Below, piece after piece: positions 41,290 through 49,624 of a stretch of DNA of 53,178 bases. This DNA comes from Candidatus Limivivens merdigallinarum. GTDB lineage: Bacteria; Bacillota; Clostridia; Lachnospirales; Lachnospiraceae. The notes below the pieces were generated by a model, which saw only the letters and a program-made list of their open reading frames with translations, had not been told where the DNA came from and ran no database searches. The first letter of the stretch is position 1; the number at the start of each line of letters is the position of its first letter. Location of the stretch: assembly GCA_018713105.1 (NCBI GenBank), contig DVFT01000002.1:1-53178 (forward strand), read 5' to 3'. The translations under genes and the position numbers were made by a program.

Positions 41290-42042
41290 ATGGAGACGAT
41301 TGAGATTTTAGAAAAAATAGAACGAGGAGAGCTTTCTGCCAAGGAGGCCGAGCAGTATTTTCGCAGACAGCCTTATGAAGAGCTGGGATATGCCAAGCTG
41401 GATATGCACCGTAAGCTGCGTTCAGGCTTTGCGGAAGTGGTATTCTGCAGCGGAAAATCGGATGAACATCTTCTGGGCATTTATAAGCGGCTTTGGGAAG
41501 AGGAAGGGGAGGTCTTGGGAACGAGGGCAACCAAGGAGCAGTATGATCTGGTGAAAAAGGAAGTTCCTGCCGTAACCTATGATCCCTTGTCCAGGATCCT
41601 GAAGATTGAAAAGGAGGGGAAGGAGCGGATCGGGAAAATCGCGGTTTGCACTGCAGGGACAGCGGACATTCCTGTGGCTGAGGAGGCCGCACAGACGGCT
41701 GAGTTTTTCGGAAGCTATGTGGAACGGATCTATGATGTGGGGGTTTCCGGAATTCACCGTCTTTTCGATAAGATTGATATAATCCAGAGTGCCAACTGCG
41801 TCGTGGCTGTGGCAGGGATGGAAGGCGCGCTGGCGAGTGTGCTGGGTGGATTGGTGGATAAGCCGGTGCTCGCGGTTCCTACTTCTGTAGGCTATGGGGC
41901 GAATATGAATGGCCTGTCCGCACTGCTGACGATGATCAATTCCTGTGCCAACGGAATCGCCGTAGTGAACATCGACAATGGCTATGGAGCGGGATATATG
42001 GCAACCCAGATCAACCGGATGGGTGTGGGAAAAGACGGATGA
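41290..42042 (+). CDS. larB: LarB-like pyridinium-3,5-biscarboxylate mononucleotide synthase
   Basis: The 250-aa protein has a PurE-like carboxylase core: KIAVCTAGTADIPVAEEAA, YDVGVSGIHRLF, VVAVAGMEGALASVLGGLV and VPTSVGYGANMNGLSALLTM. LarB carboxylates and hydrolyses nicotinic acid adenine dinucleotide as the first step of the nickel-pincer cofactor of lactate racemase. No larC, larE or larA lies in the window; the downstream genes are for molybdenum. AAAGGA lies before the ATG. Confidence 0.88.
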   Translation: METIEILEKIERGELSAKEAEQYFRRQPYEELGYAKLDMHRKLRSGFAEVVFCSGKSDEHLLGIYKRLWEEEGEVLGTRATKEQYDLVKKEVPAVTYDPLSRILKIEKEGKERIGKIAVCTAGTADIPVAEEAAQTAEFFGSYVERIYDVGVSGIHRLFDKIDIIQSANCVVAVAGMEGALASVLGGLVDKPVLAVPTSVGYGANMNGLSALLTMINSCANGIAVVNIDNGYGAGYMATQINRMGVGKDG

Positions 42043-42055
42043 AGGGAGGGTATTC

Positions 42056-43099
42056 ATGAAAAAAATCGAGACCATTCATGCGGTGGGGCATGTGCTGTGC
42101 CACGATGTGACACAGATTATCAAAGATCAATCAAAAGGACCGATCTTCCGAAAGGGTCATGTGGTCACTGCGGAAGACATCCCGGTACTGCTTTCCATAG
42201 GAAAGGAACATCTCTTCGTCTGGGAGCAGGAGGAGGGAATGCTCCACGAAAATGAAGCAGCGAAAATCCTGTGTGATATCTGCAAGGGGGATGGGATGGA
42301 AGAAAGCGAAGCAAAGGAAGGAAAGATAGAGCTGACTGCTGCAAAAGACGGCTTATTAAAGGTGGATAGAAAGCATCTGATGGCAGTCAATTCCTTGGGA
42401 GAACTGATGATCGCCGTGCGTCATGGAGATTTGCCGGTCAAAGCCGGGGAGAAGCTGGCAGGTACGAGGGTCATTCCACTGGTTATTCAGGAGGAAAAGA
42501 TGCAGAGGGCAAGAGAAGTTGCCGGAGAGAAACCGCTTCTTACCATCCTCCCATTCCAGAAGAAAAAGGTCGGGATTGTCACCACCGGAAACGAGGTATT
42601 TAGCGGCAGGATCCAGGATACGTTTGGACCGGTGATTCTTGAGAAACTGTCGGAATATCGGGCAGAAATACTGGGGCAGACCATTACGGACGATGACAAG
42701 GGACATATTACCAGCGCGATCCTGGAGTTTATCCATAAGGGGGCGGAACTGGTATTCTGCACCGGAGGAATGAGCGTGGATCCAGATGACTGTACGCCGG
42801 GAGCAATCCGGGATACTGGTGCGAGGGTGATCAGCTATGGGGCTCCGGTGCTTCCAGGAGCAATGCTTCTGCTTTCCTATTATGAGAAGGAAGGCAAGAC
42901 GGTTCCCATTGTGGGGCTTCCGGGCTGTGTCATGTATGCCAAAAGGACGGTGTTCGACCTGATTCTTCCGCGGCTGTTCGCAGATGATGAAATAAGCGGC
43001 GAAGAGCTGGCGGCACTGGGGGAAGGCGGTCTCTGCCTGGACTGTCCGGTATGTACGTTCCCCAACTGCGGATTCGGCAAGGGAAGGATCCTAGGGTGA
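42056..43099 (+). CDS. MoeA/MoaB-like molybdopterin-binding protein with Cys-rich tail
   Basis: The start at 42056 has GGGAGGG 8-9 bp upstream; the frame is open upstream but lies within larB. The 347-aa product has an N-terminal MoeA-like part and a MoCF/MoaB domain in residues about 175-310 (VGIVTTGNEVFSGRI, VFCTGGMSVDPDDCTPGAI, LPGAMLLLSYY and VGLPGCVMYAK). The C-terminus has a cysteine cluster CLDCPVCTFPNCGFGKG, probably metal or Fe-S binding, which is not part of E. coli MoeA. The family goes with selenium-dependent molybdenum hydroxylases in Clostridia. Confidence 0.82.
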   Translation: MKKIETIHAVGHVLCHDVTQIIKDQSKGPIFRKGHVVTAEDIPVLLSIGKEHLFVWEQEEGMLHENEAAKILCDICKGDGMEESEAKEGKIELTAAKDGLLKVDRKHLMAVNSLGELMIAVRHGDLPVKAGEKLAGTRVIPLVIQEEKMQRAREVAGEKPLLTILPFQKKKVGIVTTGNEVFSGRIQDTFGPVILEKLSEYRAEILGQTITDDDKGHITSAILEFIHKGAELVFCTGGMSVDPDDCTPGAIRDTGARVISYGAPVLPGAMLLLSYYEKEGKTVPIVGLPGCVMYAKRTVFDLILPRLFADDEISGEELAALGEGGLCLDCPVCTFPNCGFGKGRILG

Positions 43100-43103
43100 C
43101 AGT

Positions 43104-44033
43104 ATGGAACGGAGAGCGTTTTACCGGGAACTGATTCGAAGGCTTGAGAGCGAAGGCAGGGTGGACGTCACCACCTGGCTGTCCGGGAAGCATCAAGGAG
43201 AGAAAAGATTCGGCTTCCATGGAGAAGAGGCAGAGACATTTCGGGAGACCTTGAGAGGAAAAATTCCAGTGATTGTGCTGGGCGGAGGGCATGTCTCCCT
43301 GGCATTGGAGAACATCCTCAAACTGCTGGAGTTCCATCTCACAGTCATCGACGACAGGGAAGAATTTGCAAACCGAGAGAGATTTTCCCTTGCGGATGAG
43401 GTGTTCAGGATGGATTTTGAGACAGAGTTTCCCCAAGCGGTTTTTCCGGAAGGAGCTTATTATATCATTGTGACCCGGGGACATCAGTACGATTATATCT
43501 GCCTGAAAGAGATCCTGAAACGTACCAGCGGATATATTGGGATGATCGGGAGCAGGAAGAAGGTTGCCGCAACCTTTCAGAGGCTTCGGGAAGAAGGCGT
43601 TTCTGAAGAAGAGATCCGCCGTGTCCATGCTCCAATCGGCCTTCCCATTGGCGGCAGCACGCCGGCGGAGATTGCGGTGAGTATAGCTGCAGAAATCATC
43701 CAGGTGAAGGAAACCTCTGGTGTGCAAGGACTGGAAGAGGAGGTCAAAGAGACTCTGCTGAAAGAAGAAGGACCGCTGGTCATGGTGACAGTCCTGAAAA
43801 AGGAAGGGTCCTCTCCGCGGGGACGGGGAAGCAGGATGCTGGTAGGCGAATATGGAAAGATCAAGGGGAGCATCGGCGGAGGCGCCGTGGAATATGAGGC
43901 GGCAAGATATGCAAAGGAGTCCCTGGGGCATGAGCTTTTTGAAACCGTACAATACAGGCTGTCCGATGGACAGGCAGCGGATTTAGGGATGATATGCGGC
44001 GGAAGTATCCAGGTCTTGTTTGAGAGCCTGTGA
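43104..44033 (+). CDS. XdhC-family molybdenum hydroxylase maturation factor, domains in swapped order
   Basis: The 309-aa protein has the XdhC Rossmann domain first (GGGHVSLALENILK at 60-73, IGMIGSRKKVAATFQRL, HAPIGLPIGGSTPAEIAVSI). The XdhC/CoxI domain follows (VLKKEGSSPRGRGSRML, GSIGGGAVEYEAA and DLGMICGGSIQVLFE). In ordinary XdhC the CoxI-type domain is N-terminal. The family inserts the terminal sulfur or selenium into the molybdenum cofactor of xanthine dehydrogenase-like enzymes. It lies 4 bp after the preceding gene and 28 bp before moaC. Confidence 0.87.
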   Translation: MERRAFYRELIRRLESEGRVDVTTWLSGKHQGEKRFGFHGEEAETFRETLRGKIPVIVLGGGHVSLALENILKLLEFHLTVIDDREEFANRERFSLADEVFRMDFETEFPQAVFPEGAYYIIVTRGHQYDYICLKEILKRTSGYIGMIGSRKKVAATFQRLREEGVSEEEIRRVHAPIGLPIGGSTPAEIAVSIAAEIIQVKETSGVQGLEEEVKETLLKEEGPLVMVTVLKKEGSSPRGRGSRMLVGEYGKIKGSIGGGAVEYEAARYAKESLGHELFETVQYRLSDGQAADLGMICGGSIQVLFESL

Positions 44034-44061
44034 GGGCAAAAGCTGGAAAGGAGAACATACA

Positions 44062-44565
44062 GTGGAGCTGACACATTTTGACGACAGAGGAAATGCCCGC
44101 ATGGTTGATGTTGGCGAAAAGGAGATTACCTGCCGGGAGGCACTGGCAAGGGGCAGCATTTTTCTGGGGCAGCAGGCTTTTCGGGCGGTAAGACAGGGAA
44201 CTGCCCCAAAGGGTGATGTGCTTTCCGTGGCAAGAGTCGCGGGAATCATGGGAGCAAAACGGACTGCCGAGATGATCCCTCTCTGCCATATTCTTCCGCT
44301 TACGGGGATTGAGGTGGATTTTTTGCTGGATGAGGAAGCATTGCGGGTGGAGGCATCCTGCCGCGTGAGGACAAAAGCAAGAACCGGCGTGGAGATGGAA
44401 GCGCTGCAGGGAGTTTCCACAGCGCTTCTTACCATTTATGATATGCTGAAAAGCCTGGATAAAGAGATGGAAATCGGCAGGATCTACCTTGCTGAAAAGA
44501 CAGGAGGAAAAAGCGGTTCTTTCCGAAATGAGAAGAGGATAGAGGAAGGGAGCAGGTCTTTATGA
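44062..44565 (+). CDS. moaC: Cyclic pyranopterin monophosphate synthase MoaC
   Basis: The start is GTG 44062, with AAAGGAG 8 bp upstream. The 167-aa protein has the MoaC motifs ARMVDVGEKEITCREALARG, AARGI-type segment ARVAGIMGAKRTAEMIPLCH and VEMEALQGVSTALLTIYDM-like segment. It turns the MoaA product into cPMP, the first stable molybdopterin precursor. It overlaps moaA by 4 bp. Confidence 0.95.
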   Translation: MELTHFDDRGNARMVDVGEKEITCREALARGSIFLGQQAFRAVRQGTAPKGDVLSVARVAGIMGAKRTAEMIPLCHILPLTGIEVDFLLDEEALRVEASCRVRTKARTGVEMEALQGVSTALLTIYDMLKSLDKEMEIGRIYLAEKTGGKSGSFRNEKRIEEGSRSL

Positions 44566-45548
44566 GAGATCGGCTGGGAAGGGAAATCGACTATCTTCGA
44601 ATCTCTCTGACGGAAAGCTGCAACCTGAACTGTCTCTACTGCAATCCTTTGAGAGGTCAGGGGACAGGCTGTAACGATCAGGAGGGGGAGAGGCTTGAAC
44701 TTACGGAGCTGTTCTTTTTGTGTACGCTGTTTGTACGTTCAGGTGTCCGCCGGTTTAAGATCACCGGCGGGGAACCTCTGTTGAGACCAGGCTGTCTGTC
44801 CTTTGCAGCCAGGCTGAAGAGCCTTGAGGGTGTGGAGGAGGTGACTTTGACTACCAACGGGGTACTTTTGGAAGAGGTCTGGGAGGAAGTGAAACAGAGC
44901 GGTCTGGACGGGATCAATATCAGCCTGGACAGCTTGGATCACGGACGTTTCCGCAGACTTACCGGAAAAGATGCCTTGCCAAAGGTCTTAAAAGGGATCG
45001 ACCGGTGTGTGAACTTTGGAATCCGTACGAAGATTAACTGTGTCCCTATTCGGGGAGTGAATGACGGAGAAATCTGCAAGATCGCAGCTCTGTCCAGAAA
45101 TCAGCCGATAGATGTCCGTTTTATAGAACTGATGCCCATCGGTTTTGGGAAATACTATGAGGGGATGAGTGCAGCGAAGGTCCGAAGCGTCCTGACAACT
45201 GCCTATGGCGTTGGTGAGGAGATTACCGGGCGCCGGGGAAATGGTCCGGCCGTTTACTGCAGGTTTCCTGGGTTTCGGGGGTGCACTGGTTTTATTGATG
45301 CCGTGCATGAAAAGTTTTGCCGAAGCTGCAATCGGATCCGCCTTACTTCCAGAGGCGTTTTGAAGACCTGCCTTTTTTATGAGGAAGGGCTGGAACTAGG
45401 AAGGATGCTTCGGGAAAACAGAGGAGAAAGAGAACTGCTCCAGGCAGTGGAGAAAGCCATTTTTGAGAAAAAAGAAGAGCACCATTTCTGCAGCAGAGAG
45501 TGGGAGAAGGAAAAAGAAACAAAGGGAATGGTAAAAATCGGAGGATGA
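44562..45548 (+). CDS. moaA: GTP 3',8-cyclase MoaA (radical SAM)
   Basis: The 328-aa protein has the N-terminal [4Fe-4S] motif SCNLNCLYC (Cys20, 24, 27) and the C-terminal cluster ligands FCRSCNRIRLTSRGVLKTCLF-type with three Cys, both required for GTP rearrangement. The protein ends in Gly-Gly, the conserved activator tail of MoaA. It acts with MoaC from the overlapping upstream gene. MoaD, MoaE and MoeB genes are not in this window. Confidence 0.95.
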   Translation: MRDRLGREIDYLRISLTESCNLNCLYCNPLRGQGTGCNDQEGERLELTELFFLCTLFVRSGVRRFKITGGEPLLRPGCLSFAARLKSLEGVEEVTLTTNGVLLEEVWEEVKQSGLDGINISLDSLDHGRFRRLTGKDALPKVLKGIDRCVNFGIRTKINCVPIRGVNDGEICKIAALSRNQPIDVRFIELMPIGFGKYYEGMSAAKVRSVLTTAYGVGEEITGRRGNGPAVYCRFPGFRGCTGFIDAVHEKFCRSCNRIRLTSRGVLKTCLFYEEGLELGRMLRENRGERELLQAVEKAIFEKKEEHHFCSREWEKEKETKGMVKIGG

Positions 45549-45550
45549 AT

Positions 45551-46498
45551 ATGGGAAAAGTCAGAGCAATCTGCGTCAGTGAAAAACGCGGAGTGGGAAA
45601 AACGAAGGTGGAGGAGGCAGTATTTTGCCGTGATTTCGGGATTATGGGGGATGCCCATGCCGGAAAGTGGCACCGGCAGGTCAGCCTTCTCTCCAAGGAA
45701 GCCATGGATGCGTTCAAGAAAGCCGGGGCGGAGGTGTCTGAAGGAGACTTCGGGGAAAATCTGGTGGTAGAGGGATTCAACTTCAAGGAGTTACCGGTGG
45801 GGACGCTGCTCCGCTGCGGCGATGTCCTCCTGGAGATTTCCCAGATCGGGAAAGAATGCCATAACCATTGTGCCATCTATAGGTCAGTTGGCGACTGCAT
45901 TATGCCAAGGGAAGGGGTGTTTGCCATTGTCCGGGAAGGAGGCCGGATCCATGTCGGGGACGAGATGACCCTGGGGGGGCATGTTTTCCGCTATCCGGCT
46001 GCTGTGATCACCTTGAGCGATAAAGGGGCGGCTCATAAAAGGAAGGATGAGAGCGGGCCTCTGATCCGAGAAATGCTGGAGGAGGGGCCTTTCCTGGTCA
46101 CCCATCAGTATCTGCTTCCCGATGAACCGAATCCGTTGTCCGACCTGCTTCGGGAGCTTTCAGATGGCAGGAAGGCCGCTCTCATTCTGACCACCGGCGG
46201 GACAGGGTTTTCCAAAAGAGACCTTACCCCGGAGGCAACGATGGCCGTGGCGGAACGGAATGTGCCTGGAATCGCCGAAGCGATCCGGTCGTACTCTATG
46301 GGCATCACTCCCCGGGCTATGCTGGGAAGAGGGGTTTCCGTCCTTAGAAAGGAAACGTTGATCATCAACCTGCCTGGAAGCCCGAAGGCAGTGCGGGAAA
46401 GCCTGGCTTTTATCCTCCCCACCCTTCGTCACGGATTGGACATCCTTACCGGACATGACGGAGAATGTGGGAGGTCAGAGCTTAAAACTCCGCAGTGA
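45551..46498 (+). CDS. MOSC - MogA/MoaB fusion protein
   Basis: ATG 45551 is chosen over ATG 45545 because GGAGG at 45540-45544 is correctly spaced only for the former. The 315-aa protein joins a MOSC domain in residues about 1-145 (GDAHAGKWHRQVSLLS, EGDFGENLVVEGFNF, GKECHNHCAIY with the sulfur-carrying type Cys) to a MogA/MoaB domain (AAVITLSDKGAAHKRKDESG, LILTTGGTGFSKRDLTPEAT, LPGSPKAVRESLAFILP). MogA/MoaB adenylylates molybdopterin before metal insertion, and MOSC domains bind or sulfurate the cofactor. It completes the molybdenum cluster. Confidence 0.9.
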   Translation: MGKVRAICVSEKRGVGKTKVEEAVFCRDFGIMGDAHAGKWHRQVSLLSKEAMDAFKKAGAEVSEGDFGENLVVEGFNFKELPVGTLLRCGDVLLEISQIGKECHNHCAIYRSVGDCIMPREGVFAIVREGGRIHVGDEMTLGGHVFRYPAAVITLSDKGAAHKRKDESGPLIREMLEEGPFLVTHQYLLPDEPNPLSDLLRELSDGRKAALILTTGGTGFSKRDLTPEATMAVAERNVPGIAEAIRSYSMGITPRAMLGRGVSVLRKETLIINLPGSPKAVRESLAFILPTLRHGLDILTGHDGECGRSELKTPQ

Positions 46499-46601
46499 GT
46501 TCCTGTGTGAATGTTTCAGAAACAATCAGCCTTGTCAGAAGGACGATACAGGAGAGAATTGTGGGGCAGCCAAGGCCGGGGACAGCCCCCAACAAAGATT
46601 A

Positions 46602-46619
46602 ATATGTGGAGTCACATAT
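46602..46619. repeat. Short perfect inverted repeat upstream of the LytTR gene
   Basis: ATATGTG-GAGT-CACATAT is a 7-bp perfect palindrome. The 278-bp gap 46499-46776 holds this, the LytTR promoter and no convincing gene. Confidence 0.5.
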
Positions 46620-46703
46620 GAAGAAATAAATTGTAAAATAATTGCTGATTATGTCGATAAACGTGCTATTTGTGTGTGATATATAGAAATACAAGGTTCG
46701 GTA

Positions 46704-46712
46704 TGGTATACT
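46704..46712 (+). promoter_or_regulatory. Extended -10 promoter of the LytTR gene
   Basis: TGGTATACT is an extended -10 element 65 bp before the start codon. No good -35 is seen. Confidence 0.5.
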
Positions 46713-46776
46713 CCAAATTGTCATCGCTAGAGAAAAAAAGATATTTGAAAGAAATATTTTGAGGGAGGAATTAGTG

Positions 46777-47487
46777 ATGGTAAGGGTTGGAGTTTGCACT
46801 GACCATCCTGCAAAGCTTAAGGATACGCAGGATAAGATAGAGGAATACCTGAAAAAACGAAGCTGCTGGTATGAGATGGAAGCCTTTTTAGGGATCAAAG
46901 AGCTGCTTGCTGCGTTGGAGGGAGAAAAGCTGGACATCTTGTTTCTGGAAATGATCAGTGAAAAACAGGCAAAGGCGGCAGTGATGCTGGGGCAGAAGGA
47001 AAAAGATATGAAGCAGGTTTTTTTGATGGAGGGAAAGAAAAAGGATTTTTGTCTGCCGGAAGACTTGCCCTTTGCTTCTGTGGCTGCAGAAAATCTGGAA
47101 GAGGCGCTTCCGGAATTGATAGACCGCTTTTTCTGGAAGGAGCATTATCTGAAAAGGGAGCGGATGATCCTAAGCACCAAAGGCAGGCAAGTCGTCATTC
47201 CCATCAGGGAATTGATGTATCTGGAGCGGGATAAAAGGCTCACCACCTTGGTACTGATGGACGGGTGCAAGGAGACGTCCGCCTATGATCTTGCTGTCCT
47301 TCAGGATATGATCGGGCGGGATGATTTTCTGCGGTGCCATAACAGCTATGTGGTCAATCTAAATTTTGTGAGAGAATTCAGAAGAAACGAATTTTGTCTG
47401 TCGAACGGGAAGGACATTCCGGTAAGCCGACGCTATCTGGATGAGGTGAGGAGGCGGTTCAAGCTCTGGGCAGACAGTATTTGGTAG
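46777..47487 (+). CDS. LytTR-domain regulator with degenerate receiver
   Basis: ATG 46777 has GGGAGG 8 bp upstream; TTG 46759 is less likely. The 236-aa protein has a receiver-like N-terminal half in which the phosphoacceptor position reads ILFLEM (Glu58 instead of Asp), and only one of the two N-terminal acidic residues remains (CTDHP). Residues about 133-232 are a LytTR DNA-binding domain (PIRELMYLERDKRLTTLVL, FLRCHNSYVVNLNFVREF, IPVSRRYLDEVRRRF). No kinase gene is adjacent. It sits 12 bp before sdaAB and may be cotranscribed with it. Confidence 0.87.
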   Translation: MVRVGVCTDHPAKLKDTQDKIEEYLKKRSCWYEMEAFLGIKELLAALEGEKLDILFLEMISEKQAKAAVMLGQKEKDMKQVFLMEGKKKDFCLPEDLPFASVAAENLEEALPELIDRFFWKEHYLKRERMILSTKGRQVVIPIRELMYLERDKRLTTLVLMDGCKETSAYDLAVLQDMIGRDDFLRCHNSYVVNLNFVREFRRNEFCLSNGKDIPVSRRYLDEVRRRFKLWADSIW

Positions 47488-47499
47488 AGGAGATTAGCG

Positions 47500-48162
47500 A
47501 TGAATCTATTTGATATTTTAGGCCCGGTGATGGTCGGACCCAGCAGCTCCCATACAGCAGGGGCTGTACGGATTGGGTTGATCACCAGAAAACTTTTGGG
47601 CGCTGTGCCTGTGAAAGCGGAGATCGGGATGTATGGTTCCTTCCTGGCTACCGGGAAAGGACACGGAACGGATCGTGCGATCGTGGCAGGGCTTCTGGGA
47701 ATGCAGCCGGATGACATGAGAATCCCAAGAAGTTTTGAACTGGCCGATGAGGCAGGTCTTCAATTTGGATTTACAGAGGCCAAGCTGAAGGGGGCGCACC
47801 CCAATACCGCAGTCCTTAAGGTACTGGGAGACAATGAGAGGGAGATGACGATCCGTGCCTGTTCTTTGGGCGGAGGAAGGATCATGATCAATGAGCTGGA
47901 CGGTATTGAAGTGAATTGTACCGGAGAAATGCCAACCATTGTAGTCAACCACAGAGATGAACCGGGAAGGGTAGCAGAGGTTACCACGATGCTTTCCATG
48001 CTTTCTATCAATATTGCCACCATGTCGGTCTACCGGGACAAACGGGGCGGCAGGGCAGTGATGGTCGTGGAATTAGATCAAGGGATCGAGTCGGATACTT
48101 TGAAATTTCTGGAAAGCCTCAAAGGAATCCTGAAGGTTACCTATATTAATATGGGGGAGTAG
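47500..48162 (+). CDS. sdaAB: L-serine dehydratase, iron-sulfur-dependent, beta subunit
   Basis: The 220-aa protein has the family start NLFDILGPVMVGPSSSHTAG and a C-terminal ACT domain (VVNHRDEPGRVAEVTTMLS). Together with SdaAA it deaminates L-serine to pyruvate and ammonia. The two-subunit form is typical of Firmicutes. GAGGAG lies before the ATG, and sdaAA starts 3 bp after the stop. Confidence 0.95.
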   Translation: MNLFDILGPVMVGPSSSHTAGAVRIGLITRKLLGAVPVKAEIGMYGSFLATGKGHGTDRAIVAGLLGMQPDDMRIPRSFELADEAGLQFGFTEAKLKGAHPNTAVLKVLGDNEREMTIRACSLGGGRIMINELDGIEVNCTGEMPTIVVNHRDEPGRVAEVTTMLSMLSINIATMSVYRDKRGGRAVMVVELDQGIESDTLKFLESLKGILKVTYINMGE

Positions 48163-48165
48163 AAA

Positions 48166-49041
48166 ATGGCCTATTTATCATTGGAAGAAATTGTAAAAGA
48201 TTGTGAAGCGAAAAAAATTCCTTTTTTCCGCCTTGTCATGGAGGATGATATGCAGGAAAGAGGAGTTTCTGAGAAAGATTCCAGAACCCAAATGGTCAAG
48301 CTTTGGCAGGCGATGCGGGATGCTGCAAAGAACTATGATGCCAATGAGCGTTCTACCAGCGGATTGGTAGGAGGCGCCGGCGGCAGGATGGAGGAATACC
48401 GCAGGAACGAAGAGCCTCTGTGCGGAACCTTTGTAAGTCGGGTTATCGCGGAAGCTCTGAAGATGGGAGAGTGCAATGCCTGTATGAAACGGATTGTAGC
48501 AGCGCCCACAGCAGGAGCGTGCGGTGTGCTTCCAGCGGTATTGGTGCCTTTTTTTGAGGAGCATGAGACGGAAGAGAATGTGATTCTGGAGGCTCTGTAT
48601 ACAGCGGCAGGGATTGGGCAGGTGATCGCTGCCAGAGCCTATATTGCCGGAGCTTCGGGAGGATGCCAGGCAGAGATTGGAACCGCAAGTGCTATGGCTG
48701 CGGGAGCTCTGGTACATCTTCGCGGCGGTTCCCCCCGCGCAATTGTCCATGCAGCAGCTATGGCGATCAAGAACCTTTTGGGATTGGTCTGCGACCCTGT
48801 AGCAGGTCTCGTGGAGGTACCCTGTGTGAAACGGAATGTCATCGGAGCGATGAATGCACTTTCCAGTGCGGATATGGCGCTCGCAGGGATCGAAAGCAGG
48901 ATTCCGCCCGATCAGGTCATCGATGCCATGAAAGAGGTGGGAGATCTGATGAGCGTTTCCCTCAAAGAAACCGGCGAGAGTGGTCTTGCCGGAACGCCGG
49001 AGGGAAGAAGCGTACAAAACCGGATGTTTGCCGGAAAATAG
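48166..49041 (+). CDS. sdaAA: L-serine dehydratase, iron-sulfur-dependent, alpha subunit
   Basis: The 291-aa catalytic subunit has cysteines for the [4Fe-4S] cluster in VAAPTAGACGVLPAVL, GGCQAEIG and LVCDPVAGLVEVPCVKRN. The serine-binding GSS/SxxxxAxxN-type segments are also present. It forms the enzyme with SdaAB. The gene ends 47 bp before the rpmG operon promoter. Confidence 0.95.
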   Translation: MAYLSLEEIVKDCEAKKIPFFRLVMEDDMQERGVSEKDSRTQMVKLWQAMRDAAKNYDANERSTSGLVGGAGGRMEEYRRNEEPLCGTFVSRVIAEALKMGECNACMKRIVAAPTAGACGVLPAVLVPFFEEHETEENVILEALYTAAGIGQVIAARAYIAGASGGCQAEIGTASAMAAGALVHLRGGSPRAIVHAAAMAIKNLLGLVCDPVAGLVEVPCVKRNVIGAMNALSSADMALAGIESRIPPDQVIDAMKEVGDLMSVSLKETGESGLAGTPEGRSVQNRMFAGK

Positions 49042-49087
49042 AATGGCCTAGCGCTTTCAGGCGGCAGGGTGTTTTGGAAAAAAGGAC

Positions 49088-49117
49088 TTGACTTTCATGC
49101 GTTCGCTATGGTATGAT
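49088..49117 (+). promoter_or_regulatory. Promoter of the rpmG-secE-nusG-rplK-rplA operon
   Basis: TTGACT (49088-49093) and TATGAT (49112-49117) are 18 bp apart, and TGG precedes the -10. The leader to GTG 49213 is about 90 nt and contains the inverted pair TTCGCT/AGCGAA. Confidence 0.7.
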
Positions 49118-49212
49118 AGACGAGCGAATGGAAGTAGGTCTTTTTTTTATGCCTAAAAACAACAGCAAGCGCAAGCTGTTACCAACATTAACAAGAAGGC
49201 GAGGTGGAAGTT

Positions 49213-49362
49213 GTGCGCGTAAGAGTAACATTGGCATGCACGGAATGCAAACAGAGAAACTACAATACCATGAAGGATAAGAAGAATCATCCGGATCGTA
49301 TGGAAACCAAGAAATATTGTAGATTCTGCAAGAGACACACATTACACAAGGAAACCAAGTAA
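49213..49362 (+). CDS. rpmG: 50S ribosomal protein L33
   Basis: A GTG start gives a 49-aa protein, [19 protein letters not shown] to HLHKETK-type end. The two CxxC pairs (CTEC, CRFC) show the zinc-binding form of L33. GAGGTGG lies before the start. It heads the canonical rpmG-secE-nusG order. Confidence 0.92.
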   Translation: MRVRVTLACTECKQRNYNTMKDKKNHPDRMETKKYCRFCKRHTLHKETK

Positions 49363-49392
49363 TTGTTTGAACCAGACGAAGGGGTGAGAATT

Positions 49393-49608
49393 ATGGGAGA
49401 TACCGCTAAGACTGCGAAAGCAGACAAAGCTCCAAAGAAGAGCTGGTTTGAAGGCTTGAAATCTGAGTTCAAAAAGATTATTTGGCCGAGCAAGCAGGAC
49501 ATCTGCAAGGAGACGGTAGCCGTAGTGATTGTTTCTGTAATGTTAGGAGTGATCATTGCGATCATTGACTTTTTGGTTCAGTTTGGTATCGATTTCTTAG
49601 TAAAATAA
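49393..49608 (+). CDS. secE: Preprotein translocase subunit SecE
   Basis: ATG 49393 follows AAGGGGTGA. The 71-aa protein has the SecE amphipathic segment SWFEGLKSEFKKIIWPSKQD followed by one membrane helix (VAVVIVSVMLGVIIAIIDFL). It is part of the SecYEG channel. It lies 16 bp before nusG. Confidence 0.93.
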   Translation: MGDTAKTAKADKAPKKSWFEGLKSEFKKIIWPSKQDICKETVAVVIVSVMLGVIIAIIDFLVQFGIDFLVK

Positions 49609-49624
49609 GGACAAGGGTGAGAGT

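Noticed and set aside
46455-46679. 74-codon plus-strand frame after the MOSC-MogA gene
   Set aside because: Begins inside the previous gene, has no ribosome site and no recognisable motif.
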